Of a stretch of DNA of 64,000 nt, positions 26,763 to 35,605 are shown piece after piece. Positions within the stretch are counted from its first letter, which is position 1, and each line of letters starts with the position of its first letter. The notes under the pieces were generated by a model that saw nothing but the letters and a program-made list of their open reading frames with translations, ran no database searches and was not told the origin of the DNA. Made by a program: the position numbers and the translations under genes. Source of the DNA: Pseudomonadota bacterium (lineage in GTDB: Bacteria > Desulfobacterota > Desulfobacteria > Desulfobacterales > RPRI01); contig JAHITX010000040.1 of the NCBI GenBank assembly GCA_018817425.1, positions 1-64,000 of the forward strand. The letters run 5' to 3'.

Positions 26763-27974
26763 TTATTTCTTTACCATTGCCTCTGCCGCAAGAGCAGCCA
26801 CTGTATCAACCTTAACATCCAGCTTATAATATTTTACTATTTCAGTTAACTGTCTGTGACAAGATAAACATGCTGTTGCCAAATGCTTTACGTCGGTTGT
26901 TTTGATCTGATCTGCCTTGGCTTTGCCTGAAATCATCCTTCGTTTAGTGCTGGTGCTGTCCTGAAGCAAGGCTCCACCGCCTCCGCAGCAAACAGCATCG
27001 ATACGATTAGGTGTAAGCTCGACTACTCCTTCGCACATATGCGCAAGCAATTTCCTGGGTGCTTCAAAAATACCTGATTTTCGCCCAAGATTGCATGGAT
27101 CATGATAGGCAATTGGATAAGGATAAGCTTTTGGGTTTAGATTGATCACACCTTTTTCCACCATATCAAGCGTAACTTCAACAATGCTTAAGACTTTAAA
27201 ATTCGGTTTTTTGCCGATCACTTCTTCTGCCCGTTTCCGCAATGTAAGAAAACCGTGTCCGCATTCAGAAAGCACCAGATTTTCAATTTCGAGTTCTTCG
27301 GCTGCTTCTATTATCTGAAGCAGCATCTTCTTTTCGATATTTTCATCACCTGCAAAATATCCCCAGTTGGTAACATCCGTATGACGACTTGACATGGTCC
27401 ATGTTTCGCCGAAGGCATTAAAAAGTCTTGCCATTGCCTGAAGATGTAAGATATTGGTCCCCAATTCGCGGGGATTAGGAAGATATAAATATTTCACACC
27501 TTTTTGTTCAGTAGGGATTGCTGTTTTTGAACCATCCATTTCATCAGCGAGTTCTTCATTCACCCATTCAATAGTTTCAACAAAATCCTCCCGGGTAAAC
27601 CCATTTACATCTCCTGTCTCAAGGCGGGTCTGGATTCCATGTTTAATGTCGGGAGGCATTTTCTCTATTGCAAGAGGCAGTGATCTTGCTTTGCGTGCAA
27701 CTTCTTCCATTACTATTCCCATGGGGCATTCCACTGTGCAGTGATTACAAAGCATGCAGTCCCAGATCATATGGCTTTGTGCGAGCAAGTCATCCAGGCC
27801 AAGCTGAGCCATGCGCACCATTTGCCGCGGGTCAGGCCCTCCTTCTCCTTCATACCAGCTACAGCGTGAAACACAAATGCCGCATGTCATGCACTCGTTT
27901 ATATTATCGCCTTTATCTTTTTTATTAAGTATGCTCAGAAACGGTGAGTCAATACATATCTTTGCGTTGTTCAT
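26763..27974 (-). CDS. HdrD-like (HdrC-HdrB) iron-sulfur protein
   Basis: This is a 403-residue protein. Two 4Fe-4S ferredoxin motifs lie at C28/C31/C34/C38 (CMTCGICVSRC) and C73/C76/C79/C83 (CMLCNHCTVEC), giving an HdrC-like part. The rest is HdrB-like, with CCG-type segments DPCNLGRKSG, DAVCCGGGGALLQ and ACLSCHRQLTEI. The second CCG motif is complete, the first partial (SECGHG). It overlaps the hdrA-like stop/start by 4 bp and should form a complex with that protein that moves electrons between ferredoxin/NADH and a disulfide or other acceptor. Confidence 0.85.
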   Translation of the reverse strand: MNNAKICIDSPFLSILNKKDKGDNINECMTCGICVSRCSWYEGEGGPDPRQMVRMAQLGLDDLLAQSHMIWDCMLCNHCTVECPMGIVMEEVARKARSLPLAIEKMPPDIKHGIQTRLETGDVNGFTREDFVETIEWVNEELADEMDGSKTAIPTEQKGVKYLYLPNPRELGTNILHLQAMARLFNAFGETWTMSSRHTDVTNWGYFAGDENIEKKMLLQIIEAAEELEIENLVLSECGHGFLTLRKRAEEVIGKKPNFKVLSIVEVTLDMVEKGVINLNPKAYPYPIAYHDPCNLGRKSGIFEAPRKLLAHMCEGVVELTPNRIDAVCCGGGGALLQDSTSTKRRMISGKAKADQIKTTDVKHLATACLSCHRQLTEIVKYYKLDVKVDTVAALAAEAMVKK

Positions 27975-30487
27975 GATACCTCCTTATCCAAAACCGATGT
28001 AGAAATAATCCTGGCAATTTTTACCGGCTCATTGGCTGCTACACTAAAATGTCTGATTGTTGTTTCAGGCAGCCCTGTATATTTTACTATCAGATTGGCT
28101 TTTTCAGCAGCAAATTTGTTCCCTTTTAAGGAACGGCAGTTTCCTTCATGACATGCAGCAATAATTACCCTTTTTGCGCCGTTTAGTAACTGTTGAAGCA
28201 TCATTGCTTCACCAATCCTGCCGGCACAGGGAACATGTATGATTTTGCTGTTTTCATCAGAAAATATCCCCATATTCTTTGCAGATTTAAGCGCAAGCTC
28301 CCCTGAGCGTTCACAGGCAAATATTACAGTTTCGGGAGCTGTTTTTTCTAATGAAACAAAATCGGATTCTCCAACAACAGCAATTGCTTCTGCCGGACAA
28401 TGCGAAACGCATATTCCGCAGCCGAAGCAGGCATCCGGGACAATCACAGGTCTGTAATTGTTTTTAATTATTACTGCCGAATGGGGACATACCCGGTAAC
28501 AGGTCAGGCATCTGGCACATTTGTTTTCATTAATCGCTGGTAAAAGTTTTGTTTTTACATCACGATTTACAAGCGCTTCAAGTGATGCCTTTACTGCTTT
28601 GATCTCGCGTTTTGTATCCGTTTTATCGGTTTCATCATGACACGAACCAATGAAAAATATACCGCGTCTCGGACTTCCTACATTGCGATGCCGCACATTG
28701 GCAGACTGGAGAAATCCTTCCACATCACATTGCTGACGTAAAATACCGGCAATTTCTGAGGCTCCAACCGGAAGGCCGATTATTTCCGGTATTACCAGCA
28801 TGTCACATTCCAGAGTTAGTCGGATACCGGGAAGTGTGGCTTCATTCATTTCAAGCACAACATTGCTGTTGTCAGTAGCTATAGAAACCTGTGCCGGATC
28901 ATTTACTCTTAAAAACCTTACTCCTTTGTTGCGTGCATTATTGTAAAGCTTGTTTCCTTCCAGTCCATGAACCAGCATTTTTTCCATTATAATAACAGCT
29001 GTACTTTCCTTTTCAGCAAGTGTTATTGCCAAATTGAGACAAGTCCGTGCCTGATCTTTCCATTCCTGTCCGTGCCGGTCAAGCCAGAATGCAACGGTTT
29101 TTGGCATTTTGGCAGGTGTATTTTCAATAATATTTATAAACTGAGACAAAGATTGAATTTTGTCGGAATTAACAATGTCAGTATCTGCAACCATTTGTGT
29201 ATCACTTGCCACAATAATAGCTGCTGCTTTTACGCAATGTTTATGTTCATCGATAATAAATGACAATTCATATTGTCCAACGGTTCCTTTTACTGAACGT
29301 AAGCTCACGCCTGTAAAAGATTTAACGCCGGGTATCTCAGGTGATTGCTGATTACCTGTATTAAGTTGCAATACCTGCCATCCGTCTTTTGCCAGAGACT
29401 GACATATAGTCCCGGAATCTTTTGATTCGCCAAGTACTACGATACTGGCCTTTTTCTCTGTTTCCGGTGATATGTTTAAATCCTGTATGATTTTATTGGC
29501 TGCAATGATACCCTGATCTTTTGCGGAAAGTATGTCTGTGGGACCTTGTACCACACCTGCGGCATAAATACCGGGTGGCAAAGCGTCACTGTCCACAAAT
29601 CCCCATTGATCCGGTTTTACATCCAGCTGCTGTGCAATATCATCTATTTCCATACATGGCCCAATACCAACTGCAAGTACAATCAGATCAAAATGACGGG
29701 CGGTTCTTGCGCCTGTTTCCGGGTGTTCATGAATAACAGTCAATTTTTCTTTTTCATGATCGGATAAAATTTTCCCGGGAACTCCCTGAATCAGATTTAT
29801 ATGTGATTTAATATAAGCTGCCTGGGTTCGAAACTCTTTACCTATAACCTGAAGGTCAATGTTAAATACTGTTATTTGGGCTTCGGGTATGTCATTAAGG
29901 ATTTTATTTGCCTGACGCATAGCTGTTTTACAGCATACCTGAGAGCAATAATCTCTGCCTTGCTCACGGTTTCTGGAACCAACGCACTGAATAAAAGCAA
30001 TTGCAGGGGATGGGTTATCCGGTAGAATTTCTTTTAACCGTTCCTGTTTTAATAAATTATTAAGATCGGCAGTAGTAATTACCTGATCATAAACCCCGTA
30101 TCCCAAATCAGGTAGTTTTGATGCATCAAAAGGGGTCATGCCGGTAGCCAGCAAAACAGCATTGGTTGAGATAGTATCGGATGATTCATTATTTAGCGCT
30201 GTTTCAAATCCTTCAATGTTTTTTTTGATTCCGGCTATACTGCTTTTCAGATGTATTGTTGTGTTTTTCAGGTTATCTATCTTATCAGTCAGTTCTGCAC
30301 TAAGGCAGGCGCCGCAGTTCTGACATTCATTAGTTGCCATGCATGCCCAGTCAAATGCCTTGCCACCCAGATATGCGCGTTTTTCCACAAGATGAACTGA
30401 GATACCAAAATCATCAAGTGTTTTAGCGGCAGCCATTCCTGCAACACCTCCTCCTACTACTAAAACACTCGGAGTTGATTTGTTCAT
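27971..30487 (-). CDS. HdrA-MvhD fusion flavoprotein (HdrA/QmoB-like)
   Basis: This is an 838-residue protein. It has an N-terminal FAD domain (VVGGGVAGMAAAKTL), a cysteine cluster (NECQNCGAC), and CVGSRNREQGRDYCSQVCC, which binds the HdrA cluster. After an ill-defined flavin-like middle, two ferredoxin motifs follow (CARCLTCYRVCP and CFGCGICVSHCP), and an MvhD-like C-terminal domain (FACERSG, HVPCAGRIG, CHEGNCR). Such proteins bifurcate or confurcate electrons in sulfate reducers and methanogens. AGGAGG is the ribosome-binding site and a good promoter lies at 30568-30596. No selenocysteine TGA is visible. Confidence 0.88.
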   Translation of the reverse strand: MNKSTPSVLVVGGGVAGMAAAKTLDDFGISVHLVEKRAYLGGKAFDWACMATNECQNCGACLSAELTDKIDNLKNTTIHLKSSIAGIKKNIEGFETALNNESSDTISTNAVLLATGMTPFDASKLPDLGYGVYDQVITTADLNNLLKQERLKEILPDNPSPAIAFIQCVGSRNREQGRDYCSQVCCKTAMRQANKILNDIPEAQITVFNIDLQVIGKEFRTQAAYIKSHINLIQGVPGKILSDHEKEKLTVIHEHPETGARTARHFDLIVLAVGIGPCMEIDDIAQQLDVKPDQWGFVDSDALPPGIYAAGVVQGPTDILSAKDQGIIAANKIIQDLNISPETEKKASIVVLGESKDSGTICQSLAKDGWQVLQLNTGNQQSPEIPGVKSFTGVSLRSVKGTVGQYELSFIIDEHKHCVKAAAIIVASDTQMVADTDIVNSDKIQSLSQFINIIENTPAKMPKTVAFWLDRHGQEWKDQARTCLNLAITLAEKESTAVIIMEKMLVHGLEGNKLYNNARNKGVRFLRVNDPAQVSIATDNSNVVLEMNEATLPGIRLTLECDMLVIPEIIGLPVGASEIAGILRQQCDVEGFLQSANVRHRNVGSPRRGIFFIGSCHDETDKTDTKREIKAVKASLEALVNRDVKTKLLPAINENKCARCLTCYRVCPHSAVIIKNNYRPVIVPDACFGCGICVSHCPAEAIAVVGESDFVSLEKTAPETVIFACERSGELALKSAKNMGIFSDENSKIIHVPCAGRIGEAMMLQQLLNGAKRVIIAACHEGNCRSLKGNKFAAEKANLIVKYTGLPETTIRHFSVAANEPVKIARIISTSVLDKEVS

Positions 30488-30567
30488 AATTTCCTCCTGA
30501 TTATTATATTTATAGAGGTATATCTTTGAAATATTAAATTAGATATTTTGCAATTATCATATGCAAC

Positions 30568-30596
30568 CATAAACTAATTATTATAATGAATGTCAA
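30568..30596 (-). promoter_or_regulatory. Sigma-70 promoter of the hdrA-like operon
   Basis: On the minus strand TTGACA (30596-30591) and TTTATG (30573-30568) are 17 bp apart, 81 bp upstream of the hdrA-like start. A 14-bp tandem repeat sits immediately upstream of the -35 box. Confidence 0.65.
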
Positions 30597-30602
30597 TCGG
30601 AA

Positions 30603-30630
30603 TATTTTTACGATAGTATTTTTACGATAG
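30603..30630 (-). repeat. Tandem 14-bp repeat, possible activator site
   Basis: TATTTTTACGATAG occurs twice head to tail with no mismatch. On the minus strand it spans about -42 to -69 relative to the expected hdrA-like start site. An operator role is inferred only from position. Confidence 0.6.
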
Positions 30631-30745
30631 GGTACATTCAACAATCTGAAAAAAGAATCCTAAGTTATGGCAGCCTGCTTTCACCTGACTTATTGATTGT
30701 AGACAAAGAAAAACCATGATAGTAAGAAAAAAGGAGCGCAGTCTT

Positions 30746-31119
30746 ATGAATTGGTATTTCTTTCTATTGAACCTTATGACCGCAAAGACTGGGCAATGGA
30801 AAATGCTTTGGTTTTTGCTTTTGTTGTTTTTTTGGGCATGTCTTACAAACGACTGCCTCTATCTCGTATTTCATATACATTGATTTTCTTTTTTCTTATC
30901 TTGCATGAAATAGGCACACAGGGTGACATATGGGATGCTCATAAGGATATGACATTGGCAAGCTTGGGTGCGCTGGTCACAATGTTAATAACAATGTGCA
31001 TAAACTTGTACCTGCAAAAAGATTTTGCAAAGCAATGGTCTGAAAGCTTAAGAATCAAACACTTGGAACCATTAGGTGAAGATGAAATTATCAGGCTTTT
31101 GAAACAAAAAGAAAAATGA
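30746..31119 (+). pseudogene. Internally deleted, frameshifted DUF2238 (YjdF-like) membrane protein gene
   Basis: The frame from 30751 reads IEPYDRKDWAMENALVF, SYKRLPLSRISYTLIFFF, LHEIG and then directly TQGDIWDAHKDMTLASLGA. In DUF2238/YjdF proteins the first part ends in LHxxGAHYTYSEVP, and about 90-100 residues (with an RLGHFFQG-type block) separate it from LGTQGD(I/V)WD. Those residues are absent here. The junction lies at a shared GGCACA-like sequence. The only good start, ATG 30746 with AAGGAG upstream, is in another frame, so there is also a frameshift. I treat it as a relic, although a short two- or three-helix protein could still be made. Confidence 0.75.
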
Positions 31120-31246
31120 TTACCGGTAAAGCAAAGTGAAAAAGGAGCAGAAGAAAATCAATAAGATTTTTTAAATGATACTATTATCATCACCTTATCG
31201 ACATGCTCCGATATGCATATCCTATAATAGTTCTGTAAATAAAATT

Positions 31247-31283
31247 GTTTGGTTATGATTTGCATACGCACTCATAACCAAAC
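31247..31283. repeat. Perfect 12-bp inverted repeat
   Basis: GTTTGGTTATGA (31247-31258) and TCATAACCAAAC (31272-31283) form a stem with a 13-base loop. The right arm and the 16 bases after it match 19283-19306 at 22 of 24 positions, so it is probably part of a small dispersed repeat. Confidence 0.6.
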
Positions 31284-31322
31284 GGAACTTAATTTATGAC
31301 AATTGCCATAGCTATTCATATT

Positions 31323-31607
31323 TCAATAACTTCTTCTTTTAAATGATTTTTTCTGTTGTTTTTTACCGCCAGGATCGGCCGGATTCACTTTGATATTGTT
31401 GCCATCTATGCGTTTTCCGTTTAGTGCCTTGATAGCTTGATCCGCTTCTGAATTACTTGGCATTTCAATAAACGCGAATCCTTTTGCTTTTCCTGTAAAT
31501 TTGTCTTTTATCAACTTGATGGTTTCAACTTCTCCGAATTCGATAAATAATGTTTTCAAGGCTTCTTCTGTGGTTGCAGGAGCTAAATTCCCGATATAAA
31601 TATTCAT
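31323..31607 (-). CDS. RRM-type RNA-binding protein
   Basis: This is a 94-residue single RNA-recognition-motif protein. RNP2 is MNIYIGNL and RNP1 is KGFAFIEM near residues 42-49, followed by a basic tail (GGKKQQKKSFKRRSY). Such small RRM proteins are common in cyanobacteria and Desulfobacterota and are often cold-inducible. I chose ATG 31607 with AAAGGAT upstream, because the frame open to 31652 would put 15 extra residues before RNP2. It lies beside a cold-shock gene in the same direction. Confidence 0.9.
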   Translation of the reverse strand: MNIYIGNLAPATTEEALKTLFIEFGEVETIKLIKDKFTGKAKGFAFIEMPSNSEADQAIKALNGKRIDGNNIKVNPADPGGKKQQKKSFKRRSY

Positions 31608-31781
31608 TTGATTATCCTTTCTCAATGAATTCAGTAAAAAGGGTCTAAACAAGACCAGCTCATCCCTTTGGGTATAACTTTTTGTTGTAAGTTAATTAGT
31701 GAGATCTTATTTAAGACCTTTGCATAAACACTCTAGAATTAACATCAAGGGCATGGCAAATACGAGCCATAAAAAACTCTT

Positions 31782-31946
31782 GAGCCAGTTTCAAAACGCC
31801 CCATTTTGGCCGATCTTAAGCGTTGGGCTTAAATTTCGCACGAAGTGAAGCTTTAGCGCTATCCTCGAAATACTCAATGTATTCCTGTGGTTGAAATATT
31901 CGCCCGCCTTGAGCTTGACCAAACTGAAACGTTTTGAAAGTGGCTC
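31782..31946. repeat. Dispersed palindromic element, copy 3 (165 bp)
   Basis: It has the same orientation and ends as copy 1, with about 23 extra bases (GCACGAAGTGAAGCTTTAGC and a few more) replacing two bases near the left third. It lies between the cold-shock and RRM genes. The extra piece shows the element tolerates insertion without loss of its ends. Confidence 0.88.
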
Positions 31947-31978
31947 TCTTAGTTTGTCTGTATGTGAAACCCTGAAAA

Positions 31979-32017
31979 ATAAAGGGCATCCCATAGTTTA
32001 CAATGGAATGCCCTTAT
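31979..32017 (-). terminator. Rho-independent terminator of the cold-shock gene
   Basis: On the minus strand AAGGGCATTCCAT pairs with ATGGGATGCCCTT (one mismatch) around a short loop and is followed by TATTTTT. It starts 14 bp after the stop. Confidence 0.8.
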
Positions 32018-32030
32018 TATAGAAAAAAAA

Positions 32031-32231
32031 TTATCTCACAGTAACGTTTACTGCTGATGGTCCTTTTTGACCCTGTTCTATTTCAAAAGAAACCTTGTCA
32101 CCTTCTCTAAGGCTTTTAAAACCGGTTGCGTTGATTGCTGAATGGTGAACAAAAACATCGGGTCCATCTTCCTGTTCAATAAAGCCGAAACCCTTTTTAT
32201 CGTTAAACCACTTGACGGTTCCATTTACCAT
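32031..32231 (-). CDS. Cold-shock protein, CspA family
   Basis: This 66-residue OB-fold nucleic-acid chaperone is complete. [18 protein letters not shown] carries RNP1, and DVFVHHSAI carries RNP2. It binds single-stranded RNA or DNA and melts secondary structure. GGGAGG is the ribosome-binding site. The long AT-rich upstream region, with an imperfect hairpin near 32282-32324, may be a structured leader such as those that regulate csp genes, though this is not shown. Confidence 0.95.
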   Translation of the reverse strand: MVNGTVKWFNDKKGFGFIEQEDGPDVFVHHSAINATGFKSLREGDKVSFEIEQGQKGPSAVNVTVR

Positions 32232-32848
32232 AATAACATCCTCCCTTTTTTCTTTGTTAAATTAAAATTTTCAAAATTTTAAACTGGAGGATGTAACACG
32301 TGGAAATAACATGTTCCTTCAGTAAAAAACGCTTTGCCAGACAATCAGAACCTTGTTGAATTTTGAGATATTAGCAGTTTTTTTGCTAAAAGCAAGATAT
32401 ATTTATTTATATAAAGCTCTTTTTAAAGCCTGAATATAACCGTTTGATATACGCTGACTAATCTTGGCCCAAAGTACAAAATTAACTTTCCCCAAATTCT
32501 TTTACTTCAATATACGAAACTTCTTAGCAGTAATCCAACCTGTAAATAGAGCTGTCAGTGTCAAAATGTAAATAGTTTTAGTCATCTTTTTATTGTATCA
32601 AAGATGCTGATAAGACTGCTAATTATTTAACTTGAAGGTTATAGTAGTGTGTGATATTTCAACGTAACATAGCATTATAAAAAAATTATTATTCCATTAA
32701 TCGGCAGCGTGCTTCCTTTTGGCTTGCTTGGAACTCGTCCTAATATATGGATTACTGGAAATGCTATCCTATGTTTCTACTGAGCCACTTTCAAATAGCC
32801 AAAAGCAGGTGGCTTTGGAATATATAAGCCTGCTCGTAAAAGAGAACG
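32232..32848. other. Long upstream region of the cold-shock gene; fragment of the dispersed repeat
   Basis: About 600 bp without a gene. The part nearest the cold-shock gene is its probable promoter and leader. At 32782-32795 a 14-base match to the dispersed element's end (GAGCCACTTTCAAA) occurs alone, so it may be a remnant. From about 32700 the G+C content rises towards the lipoprotein gene. Confidence 0.5.
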
Positions 32849-33373
32849 CTATGGCTTGGAACCCATGCAGTAGTCTTGAACCTTGGCCGCATTCCGCTTG
32901 TTGAGAGTGATCGGCAACCGCTGCCAGTTCTGGGAGGTTCCAACGCCGTCGTCCCAGCTTTTGACTGTCTTGCCATTGGAATCAACGAGTTCATAATGGC
33001 AGTCCAAGGAACATGCTCCCGCCCCGAACCCCACAAGGATGCGGGCGGCAGTACTGCCAGGATTGTAGCTGGTGATGGTCATTTTTAACAGGTAAGATCC
33101 AGGTCGGCGTTGGAAGTCGGAATTTTTCTGAATCAGGGCAGAGCTGAACCCAAAATCACGCAAGCGGCGCACCATGTTAGGTTCCATGAACGAACCAACC
33201 TCGTTCCGATATTGCCACTGGCGAGACTCCATGGTAGACGGGTTGCCGCGGTCGGACAGGATATCAATGTGAATCTTTTCTCCGCTCGATGTCACAGGCA
33301 TGGCCCGTTGTGTTGCACATCCGCTTGCCACAACCAGTCCCAAGAACAGTATGAAATAACTTATTGCTTTCAT
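32849..33373 (-). CDS. DUF4410-like lipoprotein
   Basis: This is a 174-residue exported protein. The N-terminus MKAISYFILFLGLVVASGC is a lipoprotein signal with Cys19 as the lipidated residue. The mature part has LLKMTITSYNPGSTAARILV, GFGAGACSLDCHYELVD and SWDDGVGTS, typical of DUF4410. It probably sits in the outer or inner membrane, and its function is unknown. G+C is well above the neighbouring genes, suggesting recent acquisition. It ends in an odd YCMGSKP tail, so the 3' end may be altered. Confidence 0.75.
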   Translation of the reverse strand: MKAISYFILFLGLVVASGCATQRAMPVTSSGEKIHIDILSDRGNPSTMESRQWQYRNEVGSFMEPNMVRRLRDFGFSSALIQKNSDFQRRPGSYLLKMTITSYNPGSTAARILVGFGAGACSLDCHYELVDSNGKTVKSWDDGVGTSQNWQRLPITLNKRNAAKVQDYCMGSKP

Positions 33374-33387
33374 ATAATAAACTCCTT

Positions 33388-34740
33388 TCAGATTTGTTCA
33401 CGTATTTTAGCAAGAGTTGACTCAACCAGATCTTTTATTTCCAGGAGCCTTTTTTCCGACATTGCTTCAAATCTAAGCACAAGAGCAGGTTGTGTGTTGG
33501 ATGCGCGTACAAGACCCCATCCATCATCAAAGAGAACTCTTACCCCATCGATATCTATAATATTATTTGATTTTCTAAAATGCTCCGTTACTTTTTTAAC
33601 AAGTGCAAATTTCTTGTCATCAGGACAATCAACTCTTAATTCAGGTGTTGAATAAGTTTTAGGAATATCGGATAATAGTTCGGAAATCTTCTTTCCGGTT
33701 TTTGAGATAATTTCAAGAAGCCTGCAAGACGCATATAGTGCATCATCAAAGCCAAAATAACGATCTGCAAAAAACATATGCCCGCTCATTTCTCCTGCAA
33801 GCTCTGCTTTTTCTTCTTTCATTTTTTTCTTTATTAATGAATGTCCGGTTTTCCACATGATTGCACGACCACCATGCTTTTCTATGTCGTCATACATGGT
33901 TTTTGAACACTTGACTTCAGAGATGAAAGTTGCGCCTGGTTTTCTTGACAGGATTTCCCTTGAAAATATAATCATGAGCTGATCGCCGTAAATTATATTT
34001 CCTTTCTCATCAACTACACCTAAACGGTCGCCATCTCCGTCATATCCTATGCCAATATCAAGTTGCTTTTCCCTGACAAGCTCAATAAGGTCAGTCATGT
34101 TTTTTAATACTGTAGGATCAGCTTCATGATTGGGAAATGTCCCATCCATATCGCAGTAGAGATCATATACTTCACATCCGAGATTTTTTAATACCGGGAT
34201 GGCAACAACACCTGCCGTACCGTTTCCGGCATCTATTCCTACCTTAAGGCTATTGGAAATAGATATATTGTTTTGCACAAATTCTTTATAGGGAGTAAGA
34301 ACATCGGAAGAAGAAAGTAAACCATTTCCTGAAACAAAAGATTTATTCTTGATGATATCAAGTATGTCAAGAAGTTGTTTGCCATGAAGCGAATCTGGGC
34401 CAATGCATATCTTAAAACCGTTGTATTCCGGTGGATTATGGCTTGCGGTTACCATTACGCCGCCTTGCAATTTTAAATGCCCAATTGAAAAATATAAAAC
34501 AGGCGTAGGACAAATACCAATATCTGTTACATTGCAACCGGTTGATCGCAAACCTTCAATTACTTTATCTGAATAATTGTCTGAAGTTAATCGGCAATCG
34601 CGCCCGACAGAGAGATTTGATTTGCCGTGTTTAAGAAGATAGGTGCCAATTCCTTTTCCTAGCAGAACAACATCTTCTTCATTAAGATCCTTATCTGTTA
34701 TACCTCTTATATCGTATTCTCTGAAAATCTCCGGATTCAT
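33388..34740 (-). CDS. Phosphomannomutase/phosphoglucomutase
   Basis: This is a 450-residue alpha-D-phosphohexomutase of the AlgC/ManB type. It has FREYDIRG at the start, the phosphoserine loop VTASHNPPEYNGFK near residues 96-109, the metal site YDGDGDRLG, and the sugar-binding GEMSGHMFF. It interconverts 1- and 6-phosphates of mannose or glucose for cell-surface polysaccharides. It follows uppP by 15 bp or so, in the same direction, so both serve envelope synthesis. Confidence 0.92.
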   Translation of the reverse strand: MNPEIFREYDIRGITDKDLNEEDVVLLGKGIGTYLLKHGKSNLSVGRDCRLTSDNYSDKVIEGLRSTGCNVTDIGICPTPVLYFSIGHLKLQGGVMVTASHNPPEYNGFKICIGPDSLHGKQLLDILDIIKNKSFVSGNGLLSSSDVLTPYKEFVQNNISISNSLKVGIDAGNGTAGVVAIPVLKNLGCEVYDLYCDMDGTFPNHEADPTVLKNMTDLIELVREKQLDIGIGYDGDGDRLGVVDEKGNIIYGDQLMIIFSREILSRKPGATFISEVKCSKTMYDDIEKHGGRAIMWKTGHSLIKKKMKEEKAELAGEMSGHMFFADRYFGFDDALYASCRLLEIISKTGKKISELLSDIPKTYSTPELRVDCPDDKKFALVKKVTEHFRKSNNIIDIDGVRVLFDDGWGLVRASNTQPALVLRFEAMSEKRLLEIKDLVESTLAKIREQI

Positions 34741-34755
34741 TAATTAACCCCTTAT

Positions 34756-35577
34756 TTATAATGCTAAAATTATACTAAATATTCCGATTGCCAAACAGTA
34801 TGGTGAAAAATAATGGAGTCGTCCTTTTTGTACTACATATAAAAGAAATTTGAGAGCAAAATAACCGGACGCACATGATGAAATGACCCCGGCTAAAATT
34901 GTTCCTAAAGGTATTAAATTGCTATTAGACATATCTGCAAAACTTATAATTGAAGCCCCCACAATAGCCGGGATGGAAAGAAGAAAAGAATATTTTGCAG
35001 CTGTTTTACGATTCAACCCTAAAAACAATCCTGTAGTTATTGTGGTTCCTGATCTTGATAATCCGGGTATTATAGCAAGACCCTGGATTATGCCAATAAT
35101 TAGAGCATCTTTAAATGAAAAAAGTTCATTTTCTTTCGGTGATTTTTTTATAAAGCGGGTACAATATAAAATAAGCCCTGTCAATAAAAGCATTGTACCT
35201 GCAATCAAAACCGATGAAAAAAGCCGATCTGCTATCTTGTGAAACATAAGGCCTATGATTGCTGTAGGAACTGATCCTACAACAATCAATAATGCAAACT
35301 TGGTTTCTGAATCATCTTTTGAAAAAGCAAATGAGCCGGTCTTTAACGCCATTTTACAATAACGAAAAACTGCCACAAAGATTGCTTTGATATCCTTGTG
35401 AAAAAAAACAACAACTGCAGCAAGTGTTCCAAGATGGACACTGATGTCAAAAAGCAATTCCGCTTCTTTCAATCCGAATAGATGCTGAAAAAGCACTAAA
35501 TGCCCGGAACTGCTTACCGGAAGAAATTCTGTAAGTCCCTGTATGATTCCCAAGATTATTGCCTGAAAGATATCCAT
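34756..35577 (-). CDS. uppP: Undecaprenyl-diphosphatase UppP (BacA)
   Basis: This is a 273-residue, roughly eight-helix inner-membrane enzyme. The motif IQGLTEFLPVSSSGHLVLF at the N-terminus and IQGLAIIPGLSRSGTTITT near residue 160 are the two active-site repeats. It dephosphorylates undecaprenyl pyrophosphate to recycle the lipid carrier and confers bacitracin tolerance. It is the second gene of the rtcB-uppP-phosphomutase series, spaced by tens of bases. Confidence 0.95.
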   Translation of the reverse strand: MDIFQAIILGIIQGLTEFLPVSSSGHLVLFQHLFGLKEAELLFDISVHLGTLAAVVVFFHKDIKAIFVAVFRYCKMALKTGSFAFSKDDSETKFALLIVVGSVPTAIIGLMFHKIADRLFSSVLIAGTMLLLTGLILYCTRFIKKSPKENELFSFKDALIIGIIQGLAIIPGLSRSGTTITTGLFLGLNRKTAAKYSFLLSIPAIVGASIISFADMSNSNLIPLGTILAGVISSCASGYFALKFLLYVVQKGRLHYFSPYCLAIGIFSIILAL

Positions 35578-35605
35578 ATGAAATTATTCTTCCTCTTTAA
35601 AACTG

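Noticed and set aside
27971-30487. Selenocysteine in the HdrA-like protein
   Set aside because: HdrA-type proteins in this clade can use an in-frame TGA, but all expected cluster positions here are cysteine and the frame has no TGA.
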